A stretch of 64,000 nt of DNA from JAJPHW01 sp963799065 (GCA_963799065.1 CAWCVJ010000003.1:124001-188000); one strand, 5' to 3'; counted from the first letter of the stretch, positions 17,485-26,740 are shown. Numbers and translations are program-made. The notes: generated from the letters alone by a model not told the origin.

Positions 17485-19449
17485 TTGCGCGAGCGGGAAC
17501 GCAAGAAAAAAGACAAACAGCTTGGCATGAGTCGCGACATTACGCGTCGCGATTTTCTCAACGGCTTTGCCCTGACCCTCGGCGCAACTGCACTGCCCTC
17601 AAATCTGCCGGCGTTTGACTGGACAACCGATCCGACTAAGTCCCCGAATTACTATCCTCCGGCGCTGACTGGATTGCGCGGCAGTCATCCAGGCGCGTTC
17701 GAGACGGCGCACAAACTACGCGACGGTACTTTCTGGGAGCAAGCTGGACCCATCGAAGATACCGGTGAGCGCTACGACCTCATCATTGTCGGGGGCGGCA
17801 TCAGCGGACTGTCAGCCGCTCACTTCTTCCGCAAACGCGCCGGAGCCAACGCCAAAGTTTTAATCATCGAGAATCACGACGACTTTGGCGGCCACGCCAA
17901 GCGCAACGAATTCACTGTGGGCGATCGCAAACTTCTCGGCTATGGCGGCACTTATGCGATCGAAAGTCCTGCGCCCTATAGCCCGGTGGCGAAAGCGCTC
18001 GTTGAAGAACTCGGCATCGACGTGCCTTCCTATCACAAGTATCTCGACAAGAATCTTTATCCCTCGCACGGCTTGCACCCCAAAATTTTCTTCGACAAAG
18101 AAACTTTTGGCAAAGACGCGCTGGTCATTAATCCCGATCCTTTCGGGGGCGAGACGGGGGCGCCGAAAGCGAGCACCGCCAATTTTCGGAAGTTCATGAA
18201 GAGTGCGCCGCTCTCGGCGCAGGCGAAGAAAGACTTGCGCCGCCTCTACACCGAAAAAAAAGACTACATGCCGGGCTTGACCTCGGACGAGAAGAAGGCG
18301 CGTCTGGCTCGGGTTAGTTACGCCGACTACTTGACGAGCGTCGCAAAAGTCAGCCCCGAGCTAGTGAAGATGTTTCAGGCCTTCCCGCAGCCATACTTCG
18401 GACTCGGGATCGATGCTGTTTCGGCGCAGGATGCATGGGGGATGGGCGCTCCTGGATTCGATTGCCTTAAACTCGATCCCAAGCCGGGGAAAGGCATGAA
18501 CCGTGACGCGATTCCCAACGAGGAAGCCGAGAAATACTTTTTCCATTTTCCCGACGGCAACGCGACCATCGCGCGACTGCTGGTGCGAAAGTTAATTCCG
18601 GAGGCGATCCCCGGCGAGTCGGTCGCGGACATCATCACGTCGCGCGCGAACTACGCGAAGCTCGACGAAGGATCTTCAGCAGTGCGCATTCGACTCAACA
18701 GTACCGCGGTGCGGGTGAAGCACGTGGGCGATGCCGCCCGAGCCAGTGAGGTCGAAATTGCTTATGCGCGGGGTGGCAAGGTTTATTCGGCGCGGGCGCC
18801 GCACTGTGTGCTCGCTTGCTGGCATGTCGTGATTCCATACATCTGCGAGGATCTGCCGCAGCCGCAAAAGACCGCGCTGGCATCCGCACAAAAAGTCCCT
18901 TTGCTCTATAACAACGTAGCCATCCGGAACTGGTCTGCCTTCCAGAAAATTGGCTCGAACTCGATTTATGCGCCCAGCCTTTATCACACCTACGTAAGCC
19001 TCGACTTGCCGGTGAGCATTGGCGACTACCACTGCACGCGCGGGCCGGAAGACGCCGTCGTGATTCACATGATGCGGACGCCAGGCCAACCCGGCCTGCC
19101 CGCGCGCGATCAACACACCGCCGGACGCATCGAGCTTTACAGCACTTCATTTGAGGACATCGAGCGCAACATTCGCGAAGAACTGGCCCGCATCGCCGGC
19201 CCCGGAGGCTTCGATCCCGCGCGCGACATTTCTGCGATCACGGTGAACCGATGGCCCCACGGTTACGCCTACGAATACAACTCGCTGTGGGATAAATTCT
19301 GGCTCGACGGCACCGAAACTCCCTGCGAAGTCGCACGCAAGCCATTCGGGCGGATCGCCATCGCCAACGCCGACGCCGGAGCCTACTCCTACACCGACGA
19401 GGCCATCAATCAGGCTTGGCGCGCGGTGGGCGAGATCGCAAAGGCCTGA
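17485..19449 (+). CDS. Tat-exported FAD-dependent oxidoreductase, spermidine dehydrogenase-like
   Basis: About 654 residues. The Tat signal is TRRDFLNGFALTLG, preceded by a run of charged residues. The dinucleotide-binding site is DLIIVGGGISGLSAAHFF with an acidic residue at the second strand end (VLIIENHDDFGGHAKR). The overall layout, with an inserted helical region and HGYAYEYNSLWD and GRIAIANADAGAYSYTDEAINQAW near the C-terminus, resembles bacterial spermidine dehydrogenase-like flavoproteins. TTG at 17485 has GGAGA four bases upstream; ATG at 17527 would also keep the Tat signal but has no ribosome site. The substrate is a guess; a polyamine is one possibility. Confidence 0.78.
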   Translation: MRERERKKKDKQLGMSRDITRRDFLNGFALTLGATALPSNLPAFDWTTDPTKSPNYYPPALTGLRGSHPGAFETAHKLRDGTFWEQAGPIEDTGERYDLIIVGGGISGLSAAHFFRKRAGANAKVLIIENHDDFGGHAKRNEFTVGDRKLLGYGGTYAIESPAPYSPVAKALVEELGIDVPSYHKYLDKNLYPSHGLHPKIFFDKETFGKDALVINPDPFGGETGAPKASTANFRKFMKSAPLSAQAKKDLRRLYTEKKDYMPGLTSDEKKARLARVSYADYLTSVAKVSPELVKMFQAFPQPYFGLGIDAVSAQDAWGMGAPGFDCLKLDPKPGKGMNRDAIPNEEAEKYFFHFPDGNATIARLLVRKLIPEAIPGESVADIITSRANYAKLDEGSSAVRIRLNSTAVRVKHVGDAARASEVEIAYARGGKVYSARAPHCVLACWHVVIPYICEDLPQPQKTALASAQKVPLLYNNVAIRNWSAFQKIGSNSIYAPSLYHTYVSLDLPVSIGDYHCTRGPEDAVVIHMMRTPGQPGLPARDQHTAGRIELYSTSFEDIERNIREELARIAGPGGFDPARDISAITVNRWPHGYAYEYNSLWDKFWLDGTETPCEVARKPFGRIAIANADAGAYSYTDEAINQAWRAVGEIAKA

Positions 19450-19468
19450 AAAGCATCAGAATGCGGCT

Positions 19469-20710
19469 TCAGTGAATGGTCTTGGTCTTCCGCGACATGT
19501 AATCCATGAGCAGGTATTGGCCGAGGGTGTAGGGAGTCGTGAAGTAGGCTTTGCCTCGGCACATTTCGGTGACTTTCTGCACGAACTGCACCAGGCCGTA
19601 ATCGGAGGCCAGCATGAACGTGTTGATGAGCACTCCGGCGCGCTTGCACTTGGAGACTTCTTCGAGCGTCTGGCTCACCACCAGAGGGTCGAGGCCGAAG
19701 GCGTTTTTGTAGATGCGGCCGTCTTCGAGGGTCAGCGCGGACGGCTTGCCATCGGTGATCATCACGATCTGCTTCATGTCCTTGCGCTGCCGCTGCAAGA
19801 TACGCTGCGCGAGGCGCAGGCCTTCGCGCGTGTTGGTGTAATAGGGGCCGACTTTCACCCGTGCCAGTTGCGAGATCGGAACTTCTTCGGCGGAGTCATG
19901 AAACAGAATCAGCGACAACGAATCGCCGGGATACTGCGTGCGAATCAGTTGCGACAGTGCCATGGCAACTTTCTTCGCCGGCGTGAACCGGTCTTCGCCA
20001 TAAAGAATCATCGAATGCGAGCAATCAAGCATAAGCACCGTCGCGCACGAAGACTGATATTCGCACTGATTCACCTGCAGGTCGGAGTATTCGATGTTCA
20101 ACGGCAGCGTGAGCCCCTCGCGTTGAATCGCGCTCGATAAAGTCGCTGTGATGTCTAGATTCAGCGTATCGCCGAACTCGTATTTGCGGGACGCTCCACT
20201 GGCTTCAATTCCGGTGGCCATATCGCGCGTGTCATGGCGTCCAAAGCTCGATTTGCCCAGCGACCCCATCAGATCGCGGAGAGTCTTGAATCCCAGAAAG
20301 TCGAGACTCTTGTCGGTGATCTCAAACTTCACTTGCGACTGCGCTTCCCCGACTTGCCCTGCCGTGCTCGACCGTTTCGCCGGATCGAAGGGCTGATCGA
20401 TGCTGATGTAATCTTCCTGCTGCATGCGCTCGATGAGTTGCTCGATCAGTTCGTCGAGCGTGCCGTCCATGTACATCTGCTGCATGCGTTCGCGCAGTTG
20501 CTCATCGAGATCGGCGCTTTCGAGCAGCGCCTGCTCCAGCATTTTGCGGAGATCGTCGAGGGTCATCTCGCCATCGCCGCCAGGATCGCCGTAGTCGTAA
20601 CCCTGAAACCCGCTCTGCAACAGGTAGTCGGACAGCGCGCCCAGCAAGTCTTCCAGGCTCATCTCTCCCGCGGGGTCGGGAACGTATTTGCTGTAACGAA
20701 TGCGTTTCAT
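19469..20710 (-). CDS. VWA domain protein (chelatase/BatA-like)
   Basis: A 413-residue protein. The C-terminal half is a von Willebrand A domain with a metal-ion-dependent adhesion site of the DxSxS type (LMLDCSHSMILYGEDRF), a second conserved TDGKP and a helix-rich end. The N-terminal half is acidic and helical (LLGALSDYLLQSGFQGYDYGDPGGDGEM). Such proteins act with MoxR-type AAA+ ATPases as metal insertion, protein maturation or stress machines. It starts 12 bp after the stop of the MoxR-type gene on the same strand, so they form an operon. It resembles the VWA partner of magnesium-chelatase-like systems, but no chlorophyll genes are seen. Confidence 0.82.
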   Translation of the reverse strand: MKRIRYSKYVPDPAGEMSLEDLLGALSDYLLQSGFQGYDYGDPGGDGEMTLDDLRKMLEQALLESADLDEQLRERMQQMYMDGTLDELIEQLIERMQQEDYISIDQPFDPAKRSSTAGQVGEAQSQVKFEITDKSLDFLGFKTLRDLMGSLGKSSFGRHDTRDMATGIEASGASRKYEFGDTLNLDITATLSSAIQREGLTLPLNIEYSDLQVNQCEYQSSCATVLMLDCSHSMILYGEDRFTPAKKVAMALSQLIRTQYPGDSLSLILFHDSAEEVPISQLARVKVGPYYTNTREGLRLAQRILQRQRKDMKQIVMITDGKPSALTLEDGRIYKNAFGLDPLVVSQTLEEVSKCKRAGVLINTFMLASDYGLVQFVQKVTEMCRGKAYFTTPYTLGQYLLMDYMSRKTKTIH

Positions 20711-20722
20711 GGCTGACTGCTC

Positions 20723-22207
20723 TTAGTTGTACGGCCTGCGCTGACGGAACGGCTCTTCGCGTTCCATCACTCGTTCCGCAGGCTTGACCGGTTTCTCGCC
20801 CGCGGTAAAGACTCGCTCTTCGCTTCGTCCAACGCGCTTGTGAGCGTGCAAACCTTCGAGGATGAACTCCGCCGCTGAGACCTGCGCTTCGGTCGAATCC
20901 TTGGGGCCGACATTGACCTTGCCGATTTTCTCCATCAGTCCCTGAATGCCCCGCAACGATTGCACCGCTTCGCTTGCGCCGACCGAGTCGGCCAACTGAA
21001 TTTCACCGCCGAGATCGAACCATTGCACGATTTGCTTCATGTCGACGCCTTTGAAGTAGTCGTCGTAAGTTTTCGCGACCGCCTGCCGAATCAGTTCACG
21101 CGCCACATGATCCGCACCCTTCATCTCTCCCTCGTATTCGAGCTCAAGCTTGCCCGTGATCGCTGGCATCGCCGCGTAGATGTCGGCGACGCGAGGAACG
21201 ACAGAGCCTTCGCCATGTCGAATCGCGCGCTGCTCGGCGTTCGAAATCACGTTCTCCATCGCAGAAATCGGAAGCCGTTGGCTCACACCGGAGCGCTTGT
21301 CGATCTTCTTGTCATCCCGCGCTGCGAACGCGATCCGCTCGACGATCTCACGCACATACTTAGGCAGCGCGAGCGCGTTGCCGTTGCGCTGCGTCCAGGA
21401 TTCTTGCGCGGTGATCTCCATTCCCTCTGCAACCGTCGCGGGATAATGGGTACGAATCTCTGAACCAATGCGATCTTTCAAAGGCGTGATGATCTTGCCC
21501 CGAGCCGTGTAGTCCTCGGGATTCGCGCTGAACACCAGCGCAACATCCAGCGGCAGCCGCACTGGATAGCCCTTAATCTGCACATCGCCTTCCTGCATGA
21601 TATTGAACAGGCCCACCTGAATTTTCCCGGCAAGGTCAGGCAACTCATTGATGGCAAATATCCCGCGATTCGCCCGCGGCAACAGGCCATAATGCACCGT
21701 CATCTCGTTACTGAACTCATATCCGCCGCGAGCCGCCTTGATGGGATCGATGTCGCCGATTAAATCTGCAATCGTCACGTCCGGAGTGGCCAATTTTTCA
21801 ACGTAGCGCTGCTCCGGTTGCATATAGGCGATGGGCGTAGCGTCTCCCTCGCGCGCGATCAAGTCCTGGCAGCGGCGGCAAAGCGGCGCATAAGGATTGT
21901 CGCGAATTTCACAACCTGCCAAATACGGCGTCTGCGGATCGAGCAACGAAGTCAGGGCGCGCAGAATCCGGCTCTTGGCTTGTCCGCGCAGTCCCAGCAG
22001 AATAAAGTTGTGCCGCGAGAGAATGGCGTTCGTGATTTGCGGTACCACAGTGTCGTCATAACCCACGATGCCGGCGAACAGCGGCCCCTCCTGACGCAGC
22101 TTGGCGATCAGGTTGTCGCGCAATTCGTCTTTCACATTGCGGCTGCGCAAACGCGCTTCGGAAAAAGGGCTTTGGCGCAATTCGCCAAGGGTGCGAGGCA
22201 AACTCAT
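20723..22207 (-). CDS. MoxR/magnesium chelatase-type AAA+ ATPase
   Basis: A 494-residue AAA+ protein. The Walker A site is FILLGLRGQAKSRIL. A conserved block follows with GIFAINELPDL (Walker B region, with Asn-Glu in place of the usual Asp-Glu), LFNIMQEGDVQIKGYPVRLPLD and the sensor region ANPEDYTARGKIITPLKDR. Two CXXC-like cysteine pairs occur between Walker A and B (CEIRDNPYAPLCRRC), an insertion that might bind zinc. ATG at 22207 is preferred over GTG at 22225. The gene pairs with the VWA gene downstream; together they would form a chelatase-like chaperone whose client is unknown. It is divergent from the unknown helical-protein gene. Confidence 0.82.
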   Translation of the reverse strand: MSLPRTLGELRQSPFSEARLRSRNVKDELRDNLIAKLRQEGPLFAGIVGYDDTVVPQITNAILSRHNFILLGLRGQAKSRILRALTSLLDPQTPYLAGCEIRDNPYAPLCRRCQDLIAREGDATPIAYMQPEQRYVEKLATPDVTIADLIGDIDPIKAARGGYEFSNEMTVHYGLLPRANRGIFAINELPDLAGKIQVGLFNIMQEGDVQIKGYPVRLPLDVALVFSANPEDYTARGKIITPLKDRIGSEIRTHYPATVAEGMEITAQESWTQRNGNALALPKYVREIVERIAFAARDDKKIDKRSGVSQRLPISAMENVISNAEQRAIRHGEGSVVPRVADIYAAMPAITGKLELEYEGEMKGADHVARELIRQAVAKTYDDYFKGVDMKQIVQWFDLGGEIQLADSVGASEAVQSLRGIQGLMEKIGKVNVGPKDSTEAQVSAAEFILEGLHAHKRVGRSEERVFTAGEKPVKPAERVMEREEPFRQRRPYN

Positions 22208-22433
22208 AACGGAGAACACTCCCACAGAAGATATTCGGATTATACGCCGCGATCAATGCAGCCGATCTCGATGGACGGAATACCGCGCGGCAGCGGGATG
22301 CACAGTAAAAAAAGACAGAGCCTCCATCCAGAGCGGAAAACCGAACGCACTCGCGCGTTCGTGCGCGATAAGCTCTCCGTCCAAGGCAAAAACACACCGT
22401 ACTGCCTCAATAAATCGATTGCAATAATGTCTA

Positions 22434-22462
22434 TTGACATAGTCGTGATTGTTGGCTACACT
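22434..22462 (+). promoter_or_regulatory. Sigma70-type promoter
   Basis: A perfect -35 box TTGACA at 22434-22439 is followed by a 17-bp spacer and a -10 box TACACT at 22457-22462. The predicted transcript starts near 22469, giving a leader of about 250 nt before the coding start at 22718. This is the clearest promoter in the window. Confidence 0.75.
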
Positions 22463-22490
22463 TTGCACAAGTCAGATCATTCGCCTCCTT

Positions 22491-22547
22491 GAACCGGTGA
22501 AGTTGGGTTCCAACCTTAACCCACGAAAGACCCGACTTCACCGGTTC
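22491..22547 (+). promoter_or_regulatory. Leader hairpin (18-bp stem, 21-nt loop)
   Basis: The arm at 22491-22508 (GAACCGGTGAAGTTGGGT) is complementary to 22530-22547 (ACCCGACTTCACCGGTTC) with one G-T wobble. The hairpin starts about 22 nt after the predicted transcription start. No T-run follows, so it is not a simple terminator. It may be an attenuator, a protein-binding site or an RNA stabiliser, or the remnant of a palindromic repeat. Confidence 0.6.
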
Positions 22548-22680
22548 CACTTTTCGCCTTCCCCGCAAGTCCAGGTCGTTACCCTCGTGTTACTTTGGTG
22601 TCCCCTGCGACGCTCTGCTCTTGTAGACCCTAACGGCTTAGTTTTTACTAATAGAGTAGCTTTTCCCGTTCGATTCGCTC

Positions 22681-22711
22681 CTCACACGCGACGTGTGAGC
22701 AAGGATAGGAG
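22681..22711 (+). promoter_or_regulatory. Palindrome and ribosome binding site before the CTG start
   Basis: CTCACACG (22681-22688) and CGTGTGAG (22692-22699) are perfect inverted copies around a 3-nt centre. AGGAG follows at 22707-22711, six bases before the CTG at 22718. CTCCT at 22678-22682 is complementary to AGGAG and could fold over the palindrome to hide the ribosome site. Alternatively, the palindrome is a repressor operator. Confidence 0.45.
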
Positions 22712-22717
22712 TCAGTT

Positions 22718-24217
22718 CTGGCGGAAGATCCCAAGTGGGAGTTGGCCATTTTGGCGACTGTGCAGGGCTTCTACGAGAAGCTTCTGCAGAGTTACGTCGG
22801 CGGAGACATACCCATCCCCGAAGGCTTGGGATCGGTGTCGCTTCAAGGCCACGCCAGCGTCAACCAGACCCTGGCCAAGATGCACCGGTGGCTCCGCATT
22901 CTCGATCTTGCCATCACGCCGGCCATGTTGCGCCGCGCTTTTAGCGACGAGGTCGACCCTGAAATCGCCGAGGCGATGCTGCGCTACTTCACGCGCAAGC
23001 GCGAGCCCTCCGAAGTGAATCGCGACAAGGCCGACCTGGTGGCCACGTTTCTATATCGTCACCCTCGAGTGCCAGGTCAGTGGGAGAAGCGAGGCTTTGG
23101 ACTGGATGGATCGCTTCCCTTGTCTCCTTTCGAGATCGCACTCATTGAGATTTTGGCGGAGTCCGATCTGCCCTCGCTTCCCGAAGAACACGCACAACTG
23201 CTGCGCCTTTTCGATCCGCTACAGGAGCAGGCGCACAAGTGCCGCGACCTCAACGCGCTCCTGGAATCCGGGATCATCTCGCAGGTGCGCGAGATTAAGC
23301 AATCGCTGGATGCGTCATTTTTTCATCCCGGAGTGCTGGCGACCATCGCGCCCTACAACGCCGCCTTCGGCAGGATTTTCGACAGGCTGTTTCATACCGC
23401 TGCGGGAGAAATAAAAAGCTACGCGCAAGCTTTGCAAGAGCAGGGTGGCAGCATTCTGGGCAATGTCGACGGAGTCGACGTCACCGTCGAGCACGTGGCT
23501 GCAATGGAGGAAACCGACTTGCTCAACATGGACTACGGCCAGGCCCTGGATAAATTTCGCCGCGTATCCAAGTTGAAGCAGGCGTTGGATCGCCGCCCTC
23601 CCGTGCGACGCAAACCGCAACCGATGAAAGCCCCGCTGAAGCCGCCAGCGGCGAAACAGCCACCGCAGCGGGCGATGCTCGATTTGCCGGCGTTACGGGC
23701 TGCGATCACTCCACAACAGATTTCCAGCGAGGAAAACAAGCTACGCAAGGTGGAAGAATCGATTCGGGTGTTCGTGCGCGTTGCCGACCCCAAGTTCCGC
23801 CAGATTGTGCCCATGCGGTTTTTCAACCTGACTCTGACTCCGCAGGAAGCCGATGCCTATTGCGCCGAGGATCTCACGGAAAAGACTTCGCACGCCGATG
23901 TGGGTCGCGTCCTCTTACGCAGCGTGGCACTTTTTGCGCGCATGAATACCGAACTGGAAGAGCTCAAGCGGGCGGACAACGCTCCGACCGTGTGGAAACT
24001 ACATGCGGACTCCCTGCTCGTGCTGCTGGAAATCGGTCGCATGTTGAATGAAAGTGCCGCACGGATTCATTCCGGCGGGCATGGCTCCTCGGATCTCGAC
24101 GCCGCCGCCATGAAAGTTTCGCTGGACAAGCTCCGGCAATGCGCGGAGAACGCCGTGCGACAGCTGACTCGCAATCCAGCCGAAAAAGCTATGGCAGCTC
24201 ACGCAGGCGCCGATTAG
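22718..24217 (+). CDS. Conserved helical protein of unknown function, CTG start
   Basis: About 499 residues, mostly alpha-helical, with no motif I recognise. The N-terminal part (AEDPKWELAILATVQGFYEKLL) leads into a helical region. A proline- and basic-rich linker lies near residues 290-315 (PPVRRKPQPMKAPLKPP), and a second helical domain reaches the end. CTG at 22718 has AGGAG six bases upstream and includes residues that look coding; TTG at 22742 has no spaced ribosome site, so CTG is favoured. Its neighbours are a divergent MoxR-VWA operon and the convergent ftsZ (12-bp gap). It has no signal peptide or membrane segment, so it is probably cytoplasmic. Confidence 0.75.
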   Translation: MAEDPKWELAILATVQGFYEKLLQSYVGGDIPIPEGLGSVSLQGHASVNQTLAKMHRWLRILDLAITPAMLRRAFSDEVDPEIAEAMLRYFTRKREPSEVNRDKADLVATFLYRHPRVPGQWEKRGFGLDGSLPLSPFEIALIEILAESDLPSLPEEHAQLLRLFDPLQEQAHKCRDLNALLESGIISQVREIKQSLDASFFHPGVLATIAPYNAAFGRIFDRLFHTAAGEIKSYAQALQEQGGSILGNVDGVDVTVEHVAAMEETDLLNMDYGQALDKFRRVSKLKQALDRRPPVRRKPQPMKAPLKPPAAKQPPQRAMLDLPALRAAITPQQISSEENKLRKVEESIRVFVRVADPKFRQIVPMRFFNLTLTPQEADAYCAEDLTEKTSHADVGRVLLRSVALFARMNTELEELKRADNAPTVWKLHADSLLVLLEIGRMLNESAARIHSGGHGSSDLDAAAMKVSLDKLRQCAENAVRQLTRNPAEKAMAAHAGAD

Positions 24218-24229
24218 TTTTCCTTCCGT

Positions 24230-25483
24230 TTACATCGTTTCGCTGCGCTTGCGCATGAACGCCGGTACATCCAAATCCTCCGGCTCGAAATTTCCCATCA
24301 TCGCGGTCCGCATTGCGTCGAGTGAAATGACTGGTTCCGCCGAAGCAAACTGCGTCACCGATTCAGACTCTTGCATGATCAGTGGAGGCAGTTCGCTATT
24401 AGTCGCTTCGTCGCGCTTGAAGAAATCGTGTTCTTCAGCCCGCTCCTCCTCGCGCGACACCACAAATCCCGCCTGGAACTCTGGCTTCGGACGGCGAACT
24501 CGGTTCGGACATTCTTTGAATCCGGTTGCGATCACGGTGATCTTTACCGCGTCTTTCATCTTTTCGTCCATCACCGCGCCGAAGATGATGTTAGCGTCGT
24601 CATCCGCCGCGTCCTGAATAATTCCGCAGGCTTCCTGTACCTCGGCCAGCTTCAAAGAGCTTGACCCGGTGATGTTAATCAGAATTCCGCGAGCCCCGTC
24701 AATCGCTCCGGCCTCAAGCAACGGAGACGCAATCGCTTTTTGTGCGGCTTCGAGCGCGCGTCGCGTTCCCGTCGCCGTCGCCGTGCCCATCACGGCATAA
24801 CCCATGCCCGCCATGATCGTCTTCACATCGGCGAAGTCGCGATTGATGATTCCTGGAATAGTGATGATGTCGGAAATACCCTGCACACCCTGCCGCAGGA
24901 TGTCATCGGCCACCCGGAAAGACTCGAAGAATCCTGCATCCTGCGCGACAGCGAGCAGTTTTTCGTTGGGGATGACGATAGTCGTGTCCACCGATTCCAT
25001 CAATTCGGCGACGCCGCGCTCGGCCTGCTGCATGCGGCGTTTGCCTTCGAAGGCAAATGGCTTGGTGACCACAGCAACAGTGAGCGCTCCCATTTCACTG
25101 GCCAACGAAGCGATGATCGGCGCTGCGCCGGTGCCAGTACCGCCGCCAAGACCGGTGGTGACGAAAACCATGTCGGCGCCTTCGAGCACTTCGATGATCT
25201 TCTCGGAATCCTCGAGCGCGGCTTTGCGGCCGACTTCAGGATTGGCGCCCGCGCCCAGCCCGTTAGTAAGTTTCACGCCGAGCTGAATCTTCATCGGGGC
25301 ATGCGACATGCGCAGCGCCTGAAGGTCGGTATTGGCGACGATGAATTCGATTCCCTCCATGCCAGCCTCGATCATCCGGTTGACCGCGTTGCCGCCGCCG
25401 CCGCCCACTCCAATCACTTTAATCCTGGCGTCGTTGCGCGCTTCCTCGGTGAAATTGATGCGAATATTGTTTTGCTCACTCAT
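24230..25483 (-). CDS. ftsZ: Cell division protein FtsZ
   Basis: A 417-residue tubulin-like GTPase that forms the Z ring. The tubulin signature is GLGGGTGTGAAP (about residues 111-122), the nucleotide site starts IKVIGVGGGGGNAVNRM, and the T7 synergy loop sequence INRDFADVKTIM is present. The C-terminal conserved peptide DLDVPAFMRKR is intact and should bind FtsA. A variable acidic linker of about 60 residues precedes it. The gene is last in the murG-murC-ftsQ-ftsA-ftsZ series, 30 bp after ftsA. Confidence 0.97.
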   Translation of the reverse strand: MSEQNNIRINFTEEARNDARIKVIGVGGGGGNAVNRMIEAGMEGIEFIVANTDLQALRMSHAPMKIQLGVKLTNGLGAGANPEVGRKAALEDSEKIIEVLEGADMVFVTTGLGGGTGTGAAPIIASLASEMGALTVAVVTKPFAFEGKRRMQQAERGVAELMESVDTTIVIPNEKLLAVAQDAGFFESFRVADDILRQGVQGISDIITIPGIINRDFADVKTIMAGMGYAVMGTATATGTRRALEAAQKAIASPLLEAGAIDGARGILINITGSSSLKLAEVQEACGIIQDAADDDANIIFGAVMDEKMKDAVKITVIATGFKECPNRVRRPKPEFQAGFVVSREEERAEEHDFFKRDEATNSELPPLIMQESESVTQFASAEPVISLDAMRTAMMGNFEPEDLDVPAFMRKRSETM

Positions 25484-25513
25484 GATTCAGCCTCGAATTG
25501 AATTTTTTCTTCA

Positions 25514-26740
25514 CTACGCGGACGCACTCTTGCCAATCAGCATCGCTTTCAGGCGCGTGCTCCAACGGTCGTCTTGCAGGCCACGCGCTACGCGAGAACG
25601 ATGCCCATAAAAAATCATTCCGAGAACGGTTGCATATTCCGGCTCCGCCAATTCCGACGGCATTTTGGCTAATGGTAGAGGCCCCGAAAGCCGCAGCGAC
25701 CGTCGCAGAACAGACTCCGCGACATCCGTAATCCCCGGAAGACGAGACGCCCCGCCGCTCAAAACGAAACCGCCAACACACATCTCCAGCATTCCGGCGT
25801 GGCGAAGATTGTCGCGAACCATCTCGAACAATTCGCGGGCTCGTGGTTCCAGAATTTCCCCGACCATGCGTTGCGAAATCAGCCGCGAGGCCCGGTCTCC
25901 GATAGACGGCACTTCGACTTCGTTGCTCTCCGGGATCAGCGTCACAGTCGTATTGCCATAAATCCGTTTGATCTTTTCCGCCTCTGCCAGAGGCGTGCAA
26001 AGCCCCACGGAAAGATCGCTGGTGAAGTGGTCGCCACCAATAGGGATCGAAGCGGAATGCGCGACCGCACCGCTCTGAAAAATGATCAAGCTAGTCGATC
26101 CTGCGCCCATTTCTGCGAGGCATATCCCAAGCTCGCGTTCATCGGCGCGCAGCACCGAGTCGGCGCACGCCAGCGGTTCAAACACCGTGTCATCGACGTG
26201 GACCCCTGCACGGTTCACCGCAGTCACGACATTTTGCGTGGCACTGGCCAAAGCAGTGATCAAGTGAACGCGTACTTCAAACCGCGTCGCAACCATCCCC
26301 AGCGGATCGTGAATGCCGGCCTGCTCATCCAGAATGAATTCTTGGGGAAGCACATGCAGCACTTCGCGATCCGCCGGAATGGCCACTGCTCGCGCCTTTT
26401 CGACGACCTGGCGAATCTCGTCGCGACCGATCTCGCGCGAACGCGCCCCGAAGTTGATGCCCCCATGACTGTTCACACCACGCACATGCGCGCCGCCCGT
26501 TCCAAGAAGTGCGTGCTCGATGGGAACGCCCGCCGAGTTTTCCGCTTTCTCTACTGCTTCTTGAATCGAGCTCACGGCCTTGTCGAGTTCAACAATGACG
26601 CCCTTGCGACAGCCTCTGGAGATCGCGCTTCCGTGGCCGCGATAGCGCAGTCCTGCATCTGTGATTTCCGCCACGAGAACGCAAGTCTTTGCGCTACCCA
26701 CATCGATCGCCGTTAAAAAGTGCTGGTACGGATTTGCCAT
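25514..26740 (-). CDS. ftsA: Cell division protein FtsA
   Basis: A 408-residue actin-like ATPase that tethers FtsZ to the membrane. It starts FLTAIDVGSAKTCVLVAEI (phosphate-1 region) and contains the 1C domain (about 85-165) and the second phosphate loop AEMGAGSTSLIIF. GGFVLSGGASRLPGI forms the adenosine-binding motif. The last residues, TRLKAMLIGKSASA, look like the expected C-terminal amphipathic membrane helix. The start is two bases downstream of the ftsQ stop, so the genes are coupled. Confidence 0.95.
   Translation of the reverse strand: MANPYQHFLTAIDVGSAKTCVLVAEITDAGLRYRGHGSAISRGCRKGVIVELDKAVSSIQEAVEKAENSAGVPIEHALLGTGGAHVRGVNSHGGINFGARSREIGRDEIRQVVEKARAVAIPADREVLHVLPQEFILDEQAGIHDPLGMVATRFEVRVHLITALASATQNVVTAVNRAGVHVDDTVFEPLACADSVLRADERELGICLAEMGAGSTSLIIFQSGAVAHSASIPIGGDHFTSDLSVGLCTPLAEAEKIKRIYGNTTVTLIPESNEVEVPSIGDRASRLISQRMVGEILEPRARELFEMVRDNLRHAGMLEMCVGGFVLSGGASRLPGITDVAESVLRRSLRLSGPLPLAKMPSELAEPEYATVLGMIFYGHRSRVARGLQDDRWSTRLKAMLIGKSASA

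Larger units (their letters stand above)
22208..22717. other. Long intergenic region with promoter and structured leader
   Basis: About 510 bp between the divergent MoxR-type gene and the helical-protein gene. It holds a strong sigma70-type promoter reading rightward (22434-22462), a long hairpin (22491-22547), a perfect 8-bp inverted repeat (22681-22699) and an AGGAG ribosome site (22707-22711). The left 220 bp contain no protein-like open frame that I can support; they probably hold the promoter of the MoxR-type operon. Confidence 0.7.
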
